DNA of 26,476 bases from Gammaproteobacteria bacterium UBA7803 (GCA_002480525.1 DLCH01000001.1:1-26476); one strand, 5' to 3'; shown: positions 14,737 through 26,476, counted from the stretch's first letter. Translations and numbers: made by a program. Notes: generated by a model not told the origin, from the letters alone.

Positions 14737-14761
14737 ATTTCCCGACCGGGTGGCGTAACAT
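14734..14761 (+). promoter_or_regulatory. Sigma-70-type promoter of the aroF leader
   Basis: TTGATT (14734-14739), a 16-base spacer and TAACAT (14756-14761), each 4 of 6 to consensus. Transcription would begin at about 14768-14770, that is, at or within two bases of the leader-peptide ATG. The -35 is partly made by the last repeat of the 12-bp array. Confidence 0.6.
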
Positions 14762-14769
14762 CCGGCGGC

Positions 14770-14859
14770 ATGAATCCTGTTCATCCGGCAGCCAGGCTCG
14801 AATCGCCCACCGCGAAAACCGGTTTTTCGTGGGCAGGCTATTTCTTTTTTTCGAGCTGA
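14770..14859 (+). CDS. Aromatic-rich leader peptide controlling aroF (29 aa)
   Basis: A 29-codon frame from ATG 14770 to TGA 14857-14859. The last 12 codons read GFSWAGYFFFSS: Phe (14824), Trp (14830), Tyr (14839), Phe-Phe-Phe (14842-14850). The first 17 residues have no aromatic residue at all, so the clustering is striking. The product needs no function of its own; the stalling of the translating ribosome is the signal. The frame continues open upstream to 14629 through the repeat array, but the promoter lies between, so the start is 14770. It is probably leaderless or nearly so. Of known leaders, its logic is closest to pheL/hisL/trpL, but here all three aromatic residues are read. Confidence 0.82.
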   Translation: MNPVHPAARLESPTAKTGFSWAGYFFFSS

Positions 14860-14947
14860 AGTTGCCCGAGAACCCGGTTCGAAGGCAGCGCAGACTGCCT
14901 CCGGACCAAGGACCCCGCGAGGCGGCCTGCCCAGCGGGGTTTTTTTT
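14787..14947 (+). promoter_or_regulatory. Transcription attenuator of aroF (alternative hairpins)
   Basis: Segment pairings seen directly: A-B, GGCAGC (14787-14792) with GTTGCC (14861-14866), plus GCTCGAA (14796-14802) with TTCGAGC (14850-14856). B-C, GTTGCC (14861-14866) with GGCAGC (14884-14889), plus GAAC/GTTC (14870-14873/14877-14880). C-D, AGGCAG (14883-14888) with CTGCCT (14895-14900). D-E, CTGCCTC (14895-14901) with GAGGCGG (14919-14925). E-F is the terminator (14912-14940). A-B, C-D and E-F are compatible with each other (off state); B-C and D-E are compatible with each other and exclude the off set (on state). A ribosome stalled in the aromatic codons breaks A-B and frees B; a ribosome at the stop codon covers B. 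Confidence 0.8.
14912..14947 (+). terminator. Intrinsic terminator in the aroF leader
   Basis: ACCCCGC (14912-14918) pairs with GCGGGGT (14934-14940), and the loop forms an inner GGCG/TGCC stem (14921-14924/14928-14931). Eight T's follow (14940-14947). It stands 33 bases before the aroF ATG with no gene stop nearby other than the leader peptide, so it acts as the conditional terminator of the attenuator. Confidence 0.9.
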
Positions 14948-14980
14948 GGCCCCGTCGACACACAGCGAGGAGCCAACGAC

Positions 14981-16117
14981 ATGAACGATCCGTCCGCGCC
15001 AGGTGCCAGGAATGCCCACCCGGCCCACGAACGCCTGGAAAACCTCAACATCGCCTCCCATCAGGTGCTGGTCACGCCGGACCAGCTCAAGGCCAGGTTG
15101 CCGGCCACGGAGTCGGTCCGCGAGACGGTTCAGGCGGCCCGGGACGCCGTCCGGGCGATCCTGGCTCGACGCGACCACCGGCTGCTGGTGGTGGTGGGCC
15201 CGTGCTCGATCCACGACGTCGACGCCGCGCGCGACTACGCCCGGCGCCTGCGCCGTCTGGCCGACGAGGTCGGCGATAGCCTGCTGCTGGTGATGCGGGC
15301 CTACTTCGAGAAGCCGCGGACCACGGTGGGCTGGAAGGGGCTGATCAACGACCCCCACCTCGACGACAGCTTCAACATCGAGGAGGGCCTCACCCTCGCC
15401 CGCCGGCTGCTGCTCGACATCGCCGAGCTGGGCCTGCCGCTGTCGACCGAGGCGCTGGATCCGATCACGCCCCAGTACCTGCAGGACCTGATCGCCTGGT
15501 CGGCCATCGGCGCCAGGACCACGGAGAGCCAGACCCATCGGGAGATGGCTTCCGGCCTGTCCTGCGCCGTGGGCTTCAAGAACGGCACCGACGGCTCCCT
15601 CGACGTGGCGATCAACGCCCTGCAGTCCGTCGCCAGTCCCCACCGGTTTCTCGGCATCAATCCGGCCGGTCAGGTCTCGGTGCTGCACACCCGGGGCAAC
15701 GCCTACGGCCACGTGGTGCTGCGCGGCGGCAGCGGCGGGCCGAACTACGACGCCGACAGCATCGCCGCCTGCGAGGGCGCGCTCGGCAAGCTGACGGATC
15801 GGCCGAACATCATGGTCGACTGCAGCCACGCCAACTCGTCGAAGGATCACGACCGCCAGCCGGTGGTCGCCCGGGCCGTCCGGGATCAGATCCTCGCCGG
15901 CAACGACTCGGTGATCGGCCTGATGATCGAGAGCCACCTGCACGGCGGCAACCAGCCGCTGACGGCCGATCCCGGCGAGCTCCGCTACGGCGTGTCGATC
16001 ACCGACGCCTGCATCGACTGGGAGACGACGGAGTCGCTGCTGCGCGAGCTGGCGGAGACCCTGGGGCCGCGCCTGCGGCAACGGCTGAAACAGCCCATGG
16101 CGGCGGAGGTCGGCTGA
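14981..16117 (+). CDS. aroF: 3-deoxy-7-phosphoheptulonate (DAHP) synthase, class I, AroF-like
   Basis: First enzyme of the shikimate pathway: phosphoenolpyruvate plus erythrose 4-phosphate gives DAHP, the entry to Phe, Tyr and Trp. It is 378 aa. Blocks: VVVGPCSIHD (metal-ligand C75), RAYFEKPRTTVGWKGLINDP, SAIGARTTESQTHREMASGLS, VGFKNGTDGSL, MVDCSHANSSKD, and SITDACIDWE. Within the AroF/AroG/AroH group it reads like AroF (STEALDP, RFLGINPAGQV, YGVSITDACI), the Tyr-sensitive type in E. coli; the effector specificity here is inference. GAGGAG (14967-14972) is 8 bases before ATG 14981. It is preceded by an attenuator with an F/W/Y leader peptide. It is convergent with nfuA, 29 bases apart. Confidence 0.95.
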   Translation: MNDPSAPGARNAHPAHERLENLNIASHQVLVTPDQLKARLPATESVRETVQAARDAVRAILARRDHRLLVVVGPCSIHDVDAARDYARRLRRLADEVGDSLLLVMRAYFEKPRTTVGWKGLINDPHLDDSFNIEEGLTLARRLLLDIAELGLPLSTEALDPITPQYLQDLIAWSAIGARTTESQTHREMASGLSCAVGFKNGTDGSLDVAINALQSVASPHRFLGINPAGQVSVLHTRGNAYGHVVLRGGSGGPNYDADSIAACEGALGKLTDRPNIMVDCSHANSSKDHDRQPVVARAVRDQILAGNDSVIGLMIESHLHGGNQPLTADPGELRYGVSITDACIDWETTESLLRELAETLGPRLRQRLKQPMAAEVG

Positions 16118-16146
16118 ACGCCACCGTCGGCCTGTAGGAGCGATGC

Positions 16147-16728
16147 CTACTGGTAGTAGGCGTTCTCGGTGACGGTGTGGTCGGTGACGTCGCGGATGGC
16201 GGTAAGCTCCGGAACCTGCTCGAGCAGGGCCCGCTCGACGCCGTTCTTCAGCGTGATGTCGACGGCCGCGCAGCCCTGGCAGCCACCGCCGAACTCGAGC
16301 ACGGCGACGCTGTCCTCGACGATCTCGACCAGCGTGACCATGCCGCCGTGGGCAGCCAGGCCCGGGTTGATCTCGTTGTAGAGGACGTAGTTGATCCGGT
16401 CCTCGAGGGGCGCGTCGGGGCCGACCTTCGGAACCCGGGCGTTGGGCGCCTTGATGGTGAGCTGCCCGCCCATGCGGTCTTCCTGGTAGTCCACCACGGC
16501 CTCTTCCAGGTACGGCGCGCTGCGTTCCTCGAACCAGGCGGTGAAGCCGTCGTAGCCGACGGGGATGTCGCCTTCCTGCTCCTCGCCCGGCCGGCAGTAG
16601 GCGATGCAGGTCTCGGCGTGGGGGGTGCCCGGCTGGGCCACGAACACCCGGATGCCCACGTCGGCGTCGTCCTGCTTCGACAGCAGCTCGCGGAGGTACC
16701 GCTGGGCCGATTCCGAAATATCGATCAT
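16147..16728 (-). CDS. nfuA: Fe-S biogenesis protein NfuA
   Basis: Fe-S carrier that delivers [4Fe-4S] clusters to targets such as aconitase and, in E. coli, to LipA. It is 193 aa (E. coli 191). An N-terminal degenerate A-type domain (MIDISESAQRYLRELL, GIRVFVAQPGTPHAETCIAYC) is followed by the Nfu domain with the cluster-binding C150-x-x-C153 in FGGGCQGCAAVD. The start is ATG 16726-16728. An IscR-like site lies 12 bases upstream. Client-type enzymes in this window include the radical-SAM protein RimO. Confidence 0.97.
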   Translation of the reverse strand: MIDISESAQRYLRELLSKQDDADVGIRVFVAQPGTPHAETCIAYCRPGEEQEGDIPVGYDGFTAWFEERSAPYLEEAVVDYQEDRMGGQLTIKAPNARVPKVGPDAPLEDRINYVLYNEINPGLAAHGGMVTLVEIVEDSVAVLEFGGGCQGCAAVDITLKNGVERALLEQVPELTAIRDVTDHTVTENAYYQ

Positions 16729-16740
16729 AGGTGCCTGGCT

Positions 16741-16765
16741 AAATCCGAGTAAATTGGTCGGGTAT
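16741..16765 (-). promoter_or_regulatory. Type-1 IscR-like binding site upstream of nfuA
   Basis: On the minus strand the 25 bases begin ATACCCGACCAA and end TTTACTCGGATTT. Against the published E. coli type-1 consensus (ATASYYGACTRWWWYAGTCRRSTAT, recalled from memory) 21 of 25 positions agree, including the core CCGAC-N7-TCGG. It stands 12 bases before the nfuA ATG, where it would overlap the promoter, and about 210 bases before the divergent metH. Confidence 0.6.
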
Positions 16766-16879
16766 GCTAGCCGATCCGCTTCGCCCCGACAATCGGCCGT
16801 GGCCGGGGAAAACGGCCGGTCGCCACCCGTCGTCCGGGACTCGACGCCAGGCCGTGACGGTGACCGACCCCGGCCGCAT

Positions 16880-16896
16880 CATGAACCTGGCTCATG
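16880..16896 (+). promoter_or_regulatory. MetR-like box upstream of metH
   Basis: CATGA-N7-TCATG is a perfect palindrome; inside it TGAACCTGGCTCA differs at one position from the MetR half-site pattern TGAA-N5-TTCA. It is about 63 bases before the predicted metH transcription start. An 8-bp inverted repeat (GCCGTGAC 16851-16858, GTCACGGC 16896-16903) encloses it. Tentative; no metR gene is in the window. Confidence 0.35.
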
Positions 16897-16916
16897 TCAC
16901 GGCGTCACAACTTCAA

Positions 16917-16944
16917 TTGCGCTCACGTCCGCCCGCCGTAGACT
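16917..16944 (+). promoter_or_regulatory. Possible metH promoter
   Basis: TTGCGC (16917-16922), 16 bases, TAGACT (16939-16944); a modest match, especially at -35, as expected for an activated promoter. The start of transcription would be near 16951, about 25 bases before the metH ATG. Confidence 0.3.
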
Positions 16945-16975
16945 GCCCGCAACCTTCATCGATGCTGGGAGAACC

Positions 16976-20644
<3,669 letters not shown>

Positions 20645-20645
20645 C

Positions 20646-20682
20646 CCGGCGGCCCGGCGCCACGGGCGCCCGGGACCGCCGG
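20646..20682. terminator. Strong GC hairpin between convergent metH and the 45-aa gene
   Basis: CCGGCGG (20646-20652) pairs with CCGCCGG (20676-20682), CCCGG (20653-20657) with CCGGG (20670-20674), and CGCC (20658-20661) with GGCG (20665-20668), with a 3-base loop and two single-base bulges. It starts 2 bases after the metH stop. There is no T tract, so it is either a bidirectional end-protecting hairpin or a Rho-dependent end. Confidence 0.45.
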
Positions 20683-20691
20683 AAACCGGAC

Positions 20692-20829
20692 TCAGAAGTC
20701 GAACTTCCAGCCCGAGACGAAGTGCAGGGCCATCAGCACCATGGTGGTGAAGATCACGAGAATCGCCTTCACGTCGGCCTTGCGGTCGGCGTCGGCGGCC
20801 TGTTCGGGGGTCTGGTGCTCGGCGGACAC
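20692..20829 (-). CDS. 45-aa single-span membrane protein
   Basis: Not assigned to a family. The product has a hydrophilic head (SAEHQTPEQAADADRKADV), one hydrophobic helix (KAILVIFTTMVLMALHFVSG) and a short tail WKFDF. The start is GTG 20827-20829 with AGGAGA 7-8 bases upstream, a strong ribosome site that decides the start over longer upstream frames. It is divergent from sulfite reductase, sharing a 208-base gap, and convergent with metH. A link to sulfite reduction is only positional. Confidence 0.7.
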   Translation of the reverse strand: MSAEHQTPEQAADADRKADVKAILVIFTTMVLMALHFVSGWKFDF

Positions 20830-20922
20830 GAATCCATCTCCTGGTTGAATCGACTCTGACGGGGCCCGCCCCGGCGCTGCGCGCCTCCGCGGGCGCGGCA
20901 AGCTTAGCAGAATTGCGCCCGG

Positions 20923-20948
20923 GGTTGGTTCTAAGCATAGAGCCAACC
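20923..20948. promoter_or_regulatory. AT-rich palindrome upstream of sulfite reductase (CysB-site candidate)
   Basis: GGTTGGTTCTA (20923-20933), 4 bases, TAGAGCCAACC (20938-20948): 10 of 11 positions are symmetric. It is centred about 55 bases before the predicted start of transcription from the extended -10 at 20975-20983, the position usual for LysR-type activators. CysB is the obvious candidate, but the known CysB motif is degenerate, so the link is inference. Confidence 0.4.
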
Positions 20949-20974
20949 ATTACTTCTCGCCTTCGACGCGCCGG

Positions 20975-20983
20975 TGCTAGTGT
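20975..20983 (+). promoter_or_regulatory. Extended -10 of the sulfite reductase operon
   Basis: TGCTAGTGT: TGn followed by TAGTGT. There is no good -35, compatible with activator dependence. The ATG follows at 21038. Confidence 0.4.
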
Positions 20984-21037
20984 CGCGGCTCCCAGACAGC
21001 CACGACCCGGGCCACACGCCGGTCCCACACCTCAGCC

Positions 21038-22679
<1,642 letters not shown>

Positions 22680-22696
<17 letters not shown>

Positions 22697-23129
22697 AATC
22701 GACCGCATCGACGGCATGCTGCGCGGCATCGACGGTCCGGGCGCCGACGCGGTGCTGCTCGGCCCCGACGCCTGGCAGCCCGGCGGTGAGGCCGGCCTGC
22801 TGCTCGGCGTCGACGTCGAGCCGGAGCCCCGGTTCGCCGAGGCGTCGCTGATCGCCATCGAGTTCCCCGTGTTCCACGACGGGCGCGGCCTGTCGCTGGC
22901 CGTGCTGCTGCGCACCCGCTGCGGGTACACCGGCGAGCTGCGCGCCGTCGGCGACGTCCACCCGGAGCTCATTCACTATCTGCGGCGCTGCGGCTTCGAC
23001 AGCTTCCTGCTGCCCGAGGGCCACAGGCTGTCGGCCAACGACGACCGGCTTGCGCCCTACTCGGATTACTATCAAGCTTCGATCGTCGAAACGCTCCCCG
23101 CGTTTCGCCGCGATCGAAGAGGTGTCTGA
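22680..23129 (+). CDS. DUF934 family protein, partner of sulfite reductase
   Basis: A 149-aa member of DUF934, regularly encoded directly after this type of sulfite reductase; its biochemical role is unknown. Recognised from the central FPVFHDGRGLSLAVLLRTR and GELRAVGDVHPELIHYLRRCGFDSF, and the tail YSDYYQASIVETLPAFRR. AAGGAG precedes ATG 22680, which lies inside the end of cysI, so translation is coupled. Confidence 0.92.
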
Positions 23130-24295
23130 TTCCGGGAATCATCGAGTCTTTCTTTCTGATCTTCACGGGCGCCGCCGTGCTGGCCACGGCCGCCCTGTAC
23201 ACCCGTCAGCCGCTGCTCGTCGCCTACATCGCCGTGGGCTGCATCCTCGGGCCGCACGGGTTCAAGATGGTCTCGGACGCCGAGCTGCTCTCCGAGATCG
23301 CGGAGATCGGCATCATCTTCCTGCTGTTCCTGGTGGGCCTGGACCTGCAGCCGAGCAAGCTGAAGAACATGCTCGGCGAAGGTCTGGTCACCGCGCTGGC
23401 CAGCTCGGCGGTGTTCTTCGGCCTCGGCTACGGGCTGATGCTGGCGTTCGGCTTCGACCAGGGCGAAGCCATCGTCACCGGCATCGCGCTGACGTTCTCC
23501 AGCACGATCATCGGCATCAAGCTGCTGCCGACTACGGTGCTGCACCACCGCCACATCGGCGAGATCGTGGTCAGCATGCTGCTGATCCAGGACCTGTTCG
23601 CGATCCTGGCGCTGATCCTGCTCGCCGGCTACGGCGGCAGCGTGGCCCAGACGCTCACCAACCTGGGCACGGTGGCGGCCGCCCTGCCCGTGCTGGTGGC
23701 CGCGGCCTTCATCGGCGTGCGCTACGGCGTGCTGCCGCTGATCCGCCGCTTCGACGCGTTCCACGAGTTCATCTTCCTGCTGGCCCTCGGCTGGTGCCTG
23801 GGCCTCGCGACGCTGGCCGCGTTCATGGGTCTGTCGCTGGAGATCGGCGCGTTCGTGGCGGGCGTCGCGCTGGCGATCAGCCCGATCTCCCAGTACATCG
23901 CCGAGAGCCTCCGGCCGCTGCGTGACTTCTTCCTGGTGCTGTTCTTCTTCTCGGTGGGGGCGGAACTGCACATCGGGCTGATGGTCGAGGTGCTGCTGCC
24001 GATCCTGCTCATCGCCATGGCCGTGGTGGCCGTCAAGCCGGTGGTGTTCGCCTCGCTGCTGCGCTGGCAGGGCGAGACCCGGGAGACCGCCTGGGAGTCC
24101 GGCTACCGTCTGGGCCAGGCGTCGGAGTTCTCGCTGCTGCTGTCCTACGTGGCCGCGGACACCGCCCTGCTCGGGCTCGAGGCCGCCCACGTCATCCAGG
24201 GCGCCACGGTGCTCACCCTGATCCTGTCGACCTACGCGGTGATCTTCCGCTACCCGAGCCCCATCGCCGTGTCGCCCCGGCTGCGCCGGGACTGA
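23126..24295 (+). CDS. CPA2 family cation:proton antiporter (Kef/YbaL-type membrane domain)
   Basis: Inner-membrane antiporter with about 11-12 helices and no C-terminal RCK/TrkA-N domain (~389 aa), so not a full KefB/KefC. Blocks: TRQPLLVAYIAVGCILGP, GIIFLLFLVGLDLQP, ALTFSSTIIGIKLL (ion-binding region), LIQDLFAILALI (conserved Gln-Asp), and QASEFSLLLSYVA. The first ATG/GTG/TTG-type codon is GTG 23177, but that would cut into the first helix (IIESFFLIFTGAAVLATAALY). The frame upstream begins at CTG 23126-23128 (overlapping the DUF934 stop as CTGA) or ATT 23129-23131, 3-7 bases after AAGAGGTG. An unusual initiation codon is therefore likely. Confidence 0.85.
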   Translation: MIPGIIESFFLIFTGAAVLATAALYTRQPLLVAYIAVGCILGPHGFKMVSDAELLSEIAEIGIIFLLFLVGLDLQPSKLKNMLGEGLVTALASSAVFFGLGYGLMLAFGFDQGEAIVTGIALTFSSTIIGIKLLPTTVLHHRHIGEIVVSMLLIQDLFAILALILLAGYGGSVAQTLTNLGTVAAALPVLVAAAFIGVRYGVLPLIRRFDAFHEFIFLLALGWCLGLATLAAFMGLSLEIGAFVAGVALAISPISQYIAESLRPLRDFFLVLFFFSVGAELHIGLMVEVLLPILLIAMAVVAVKPVVFASLLRWQGETRETAWESGYRLGQASEFSLLLSYVAADTALLGLEAAHVIQGATVLTLILSTYAVIFRYPSPIAVSPRLRRD

Positions 24296-24304
24296 AGCGG
24301 CTCG

Positions 24305-25297
<993 letters not shown>

Positions 25298-25300
25298 GGG

Positions 25301-26362
25301 CTAAACCCCTCCCCGCCATTGATTGATCTTCTCGACCCAGCGCCCGGCCACCCGATGGGCGCTCGACTCCAGGTGCCCCAGAAGCCGCTCCACCGGCCGT
25401 TTGTGCTCGACCCAGCGCACCTCGAACAGATCCGCGTCCTCGGCGCGCGCCACCAGGTAGTCGTCGCTGGTCGACAGCTCGTCGATCAGGTGGCGTGCCA
25501 GCGCATCCTTGCCGTACCAGGTCTCGCCGGTGGCGACTGTCTCCAGGTCCAGCTCGGCCCGGTGGTCCACCAGATAGTCCTTGAACAGGCGGTGCACGTC
25601 CTCGAGCTCCTCGATGAACTTGCGCCGGCCCTGCTCGGTGTTCTCGCCGAGCACCGTCAGGGTGCGCTTGTACTGCCCCGCGGTCAGCACCTCGACGTCG
25701 ACGTCGTGGCGCTTGAGCAGGCGGTGCACGTTGGGCACCTGGGCCACCACGCCGATGGAGCCGAGCACGGCGAACGGCGCCGCCAGGATGCGGTTGGCGA
25801 CCACCGCCATCAGGTAGCCGCCGCTCGCCGCCACCTTGTCGACGACGACGGTCAGCGGCAGTCCGCGGCGGCGGATGCGATCGAGCTGGGACGCGGCCAG
25901 CCCGTAGGCGTGGACCATGCCGCCGGCGCTCTCGAGCCGGACCACGACTTCGTCGCCGTCTCGGGCCGCGGCCAGCACCGCGGTGATCTCGGTGCGCAGA
26001 TGATCGGTGCGCGAGGCGTGCAGATCGCCCTCGAAGTCGAGCACGAACACGCGCGGACGCCCGGCGTCCGGCTCCGCGGCGCGCTTCAACGCCTTCGCTT
26101 CCTGCTTCGCGGTGCGGCGCGCCGCCTTGTGCTCCTGCTTGCGCACCCGGCGTGCCGCCGGCGGCGGCAGCATGGATTCCTGCACGGCGAGCTTCAGGTC
26201 CGAGAAGTAGTCGTTGAGCTTGCGGACCTCGAGATGACCCGCCGGCTGCTGTTGCTGACGTTTCATGCCGGCGGCCGCGATCGCCGACACGACCACCAGC
26301 AGCGCCGCCACGACGGTGACGGTCTGCGCCAGGAAAGTGAGGTACTGATAGAGATATTCCAT
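25301..26362 (-). CDS. sohB: Inner-membrane serine peptidase SohB (family S49)
   Basis: SppA-related protease facing the periplasm; in E. coli its overexpression relieves loss of DegP. It is 353 aa (E. coli 349). The N-terminal membrane segment is residues ~10-32. A long basic Arg/Lys/Ala/Gln-rich linker (residues ~68-100) comes before the protease core. The catalytic Ser180 is in KVAASGGYLMA and the general base Lys232 in GQYKRTLTVLGENTEQGRRKF. FEGDLHASRTDHLRTEI opens the core. It starts at ATG 26360-26362 and is the first gene of a two-gene operon with the YhdH-type gene. Confidence 0.95.
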   Translation of the reverse strand: MEYLYQYLTFLAQTVTVVAALLVVVSAIAAAGMKRQQQQPAGHLEVRKLNDYFSDLKLAVQESMLPPPAARRVRKQEHKAARRTAKQEAKALKRAAEPDAGRPRVFVLDFEGDLHASRTDHLRTEITAVLAAARDGDEVVVRLESAGGMVHAYGLAASQLDRIRRRGLPLTVVVDKVAASGGYLMAVVANRILAAPFAVLGSIGVVAQVPNVHRLLKRHDVDVEVLTAGQYKRTLTVLGENTEQGRRKFIEELEDVHRLFKDYLVDHRAELDLETVATGETWYGKDALARHLIDELSTSDDYLVARAEDADLFEVRWVEHKRPVERLLGHLESSAHRVAGRWVEKINQWRGGV

Positions 26363-26389
26363 GAACCGTGCGGGCCGGGAAAGCGCGCT

Positions 26390-26419
26390 ACTGTACTGGA
26401 ATATTCGAAAGGGCGTCCA
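26390..26419 (-). promoter_or_regulatory. Promoter of sohB-yhdH
   Basis: On the minus strand TGGACG (26414-26419, 4 of 6), 18 bases, TACAGT (26390-26395, 4 of 6). The sohB ATG is 27 bases beyond the -10. The spacer is AT-rich within a GC-rich surround. Confidence 0.4.
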
Positions 26420-26476
26420 CCGGAGCCGCGCGCGGCCCCCACGGAACGACCTCCCCGCAGGAGCGGCCTCCCGGCC

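Noticed and set aside
14555..14771. Cys-Asn-Cys-Gly repeat protein encoded by the 12-bp array on the minus strand
   Set aside because: The unit length is a multiple of 3, so every frame is open through it. There is no ribosome site or promoter, and the rest of the frame is antisense to the YkgJ-type gene and merges with the real rimO frame.
14629..14859. Leader peptide as a 76-aa protein starting at 14629
   Set aside because: The promoter (14734-14761) lies inside it, and the N-terminal part is only the translated repeat; 14770 is the sensible start.
16766..16975. SAH or cobalamin riboswitch before metH
   Set aside because: I looked for the conserved SAH riboswitch core and the B12-box; neither is present. 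Only an inverted repeat and a MetR-like box are seen. A covariance-model scan would settle it.

Overview
This window is a chromosomal stretch of a high-GC gammaproteobacterium. The evidence is the gene content (HflD, NfuA, SohB, a CysB of the MKLQQLRYI type, Pseudomonas-type single-chain sulfite reductase plus DUF934, gammaproteobacterial PurB and RimO), the strong GC bias, and long antisense shadow reading frames. The genus cannot be fixed from the sequence; a Chromatiales- or Xanthomonadales-like lineage would fit. No phage, transposon, CRISPR array, rRNA or tRNA was seen. The genes are mostly housekeeping; the novelty lies in the control regions.

Layout. 1-2,611: the 5' part of icd, a pseudouridine synthase (rluE), and the moaC-moaD-moaE molybdopterin operon on the minus strand. 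2,747-7,530: mnmA-hflD-purB, translationally coupled, then a GNAT fusion protein and a small exported protein. 7,519-10,875 (minus): thrH-rraA, cysB, a cytosolic 5'-nucleotidase and a YdcH-like protein. 10,956-14,564: a membrane J-domain protein and a PilZ protein (plus), rimO with a 36-aa membrane protein and a TerB-like protein (minus), and a YkgJ-type cysteine-cluster protein. 14,565-14,980: the control region of the DAHP synthase gene. 14,981-20,644: aroF, nfuA (minus), metH. 20,692-24,295: a 45-aa membrane protein (minus), sulfite reductase, DUF934 and a CPA2 antiporter. 24,305-26,362: sohB-yhdH (minus).

The standout is the leader of aroF. A promoter drives a 29-codon reading frame whose last 12 codons read GFSWAGYFFFSS, so it contains Phe, Trp, Tyr and Phe-Phe-Phe. 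It is followed by RNA segments that form two mutually exclusive sets of hairpins, ending in a textbook intrinsic terminator with eight T's, 33 bases before aroF. The segment logic matches the his/trp type of ribosome-mediated attenuator. It suggests that one leader peptide senses all three aromatic amino acids to control the first step of the shikimate pathway. A 12-bp tandem repeat (6.5 copies) runs straight into the -35 element of this promoter.

Other regulatory signals are a strong type-1 IscR-like site before nfuA, a 20-bp tandem duplication carrying the -10 element of rimO, an AT-rich palindrome before sulfite reductase (with cysB in the same window), a MetR-like box before metH, and several genes whose -10 hexamer ends only 6-8 bases before the start codon, suggesting leaderless mRNAs. 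Sulfur and methionine functions (cysB, sulfite reductase, DUF934, metH, nfuA, mnmA, rimO, moa genes) are enriched in the window, but no single operon joins them.
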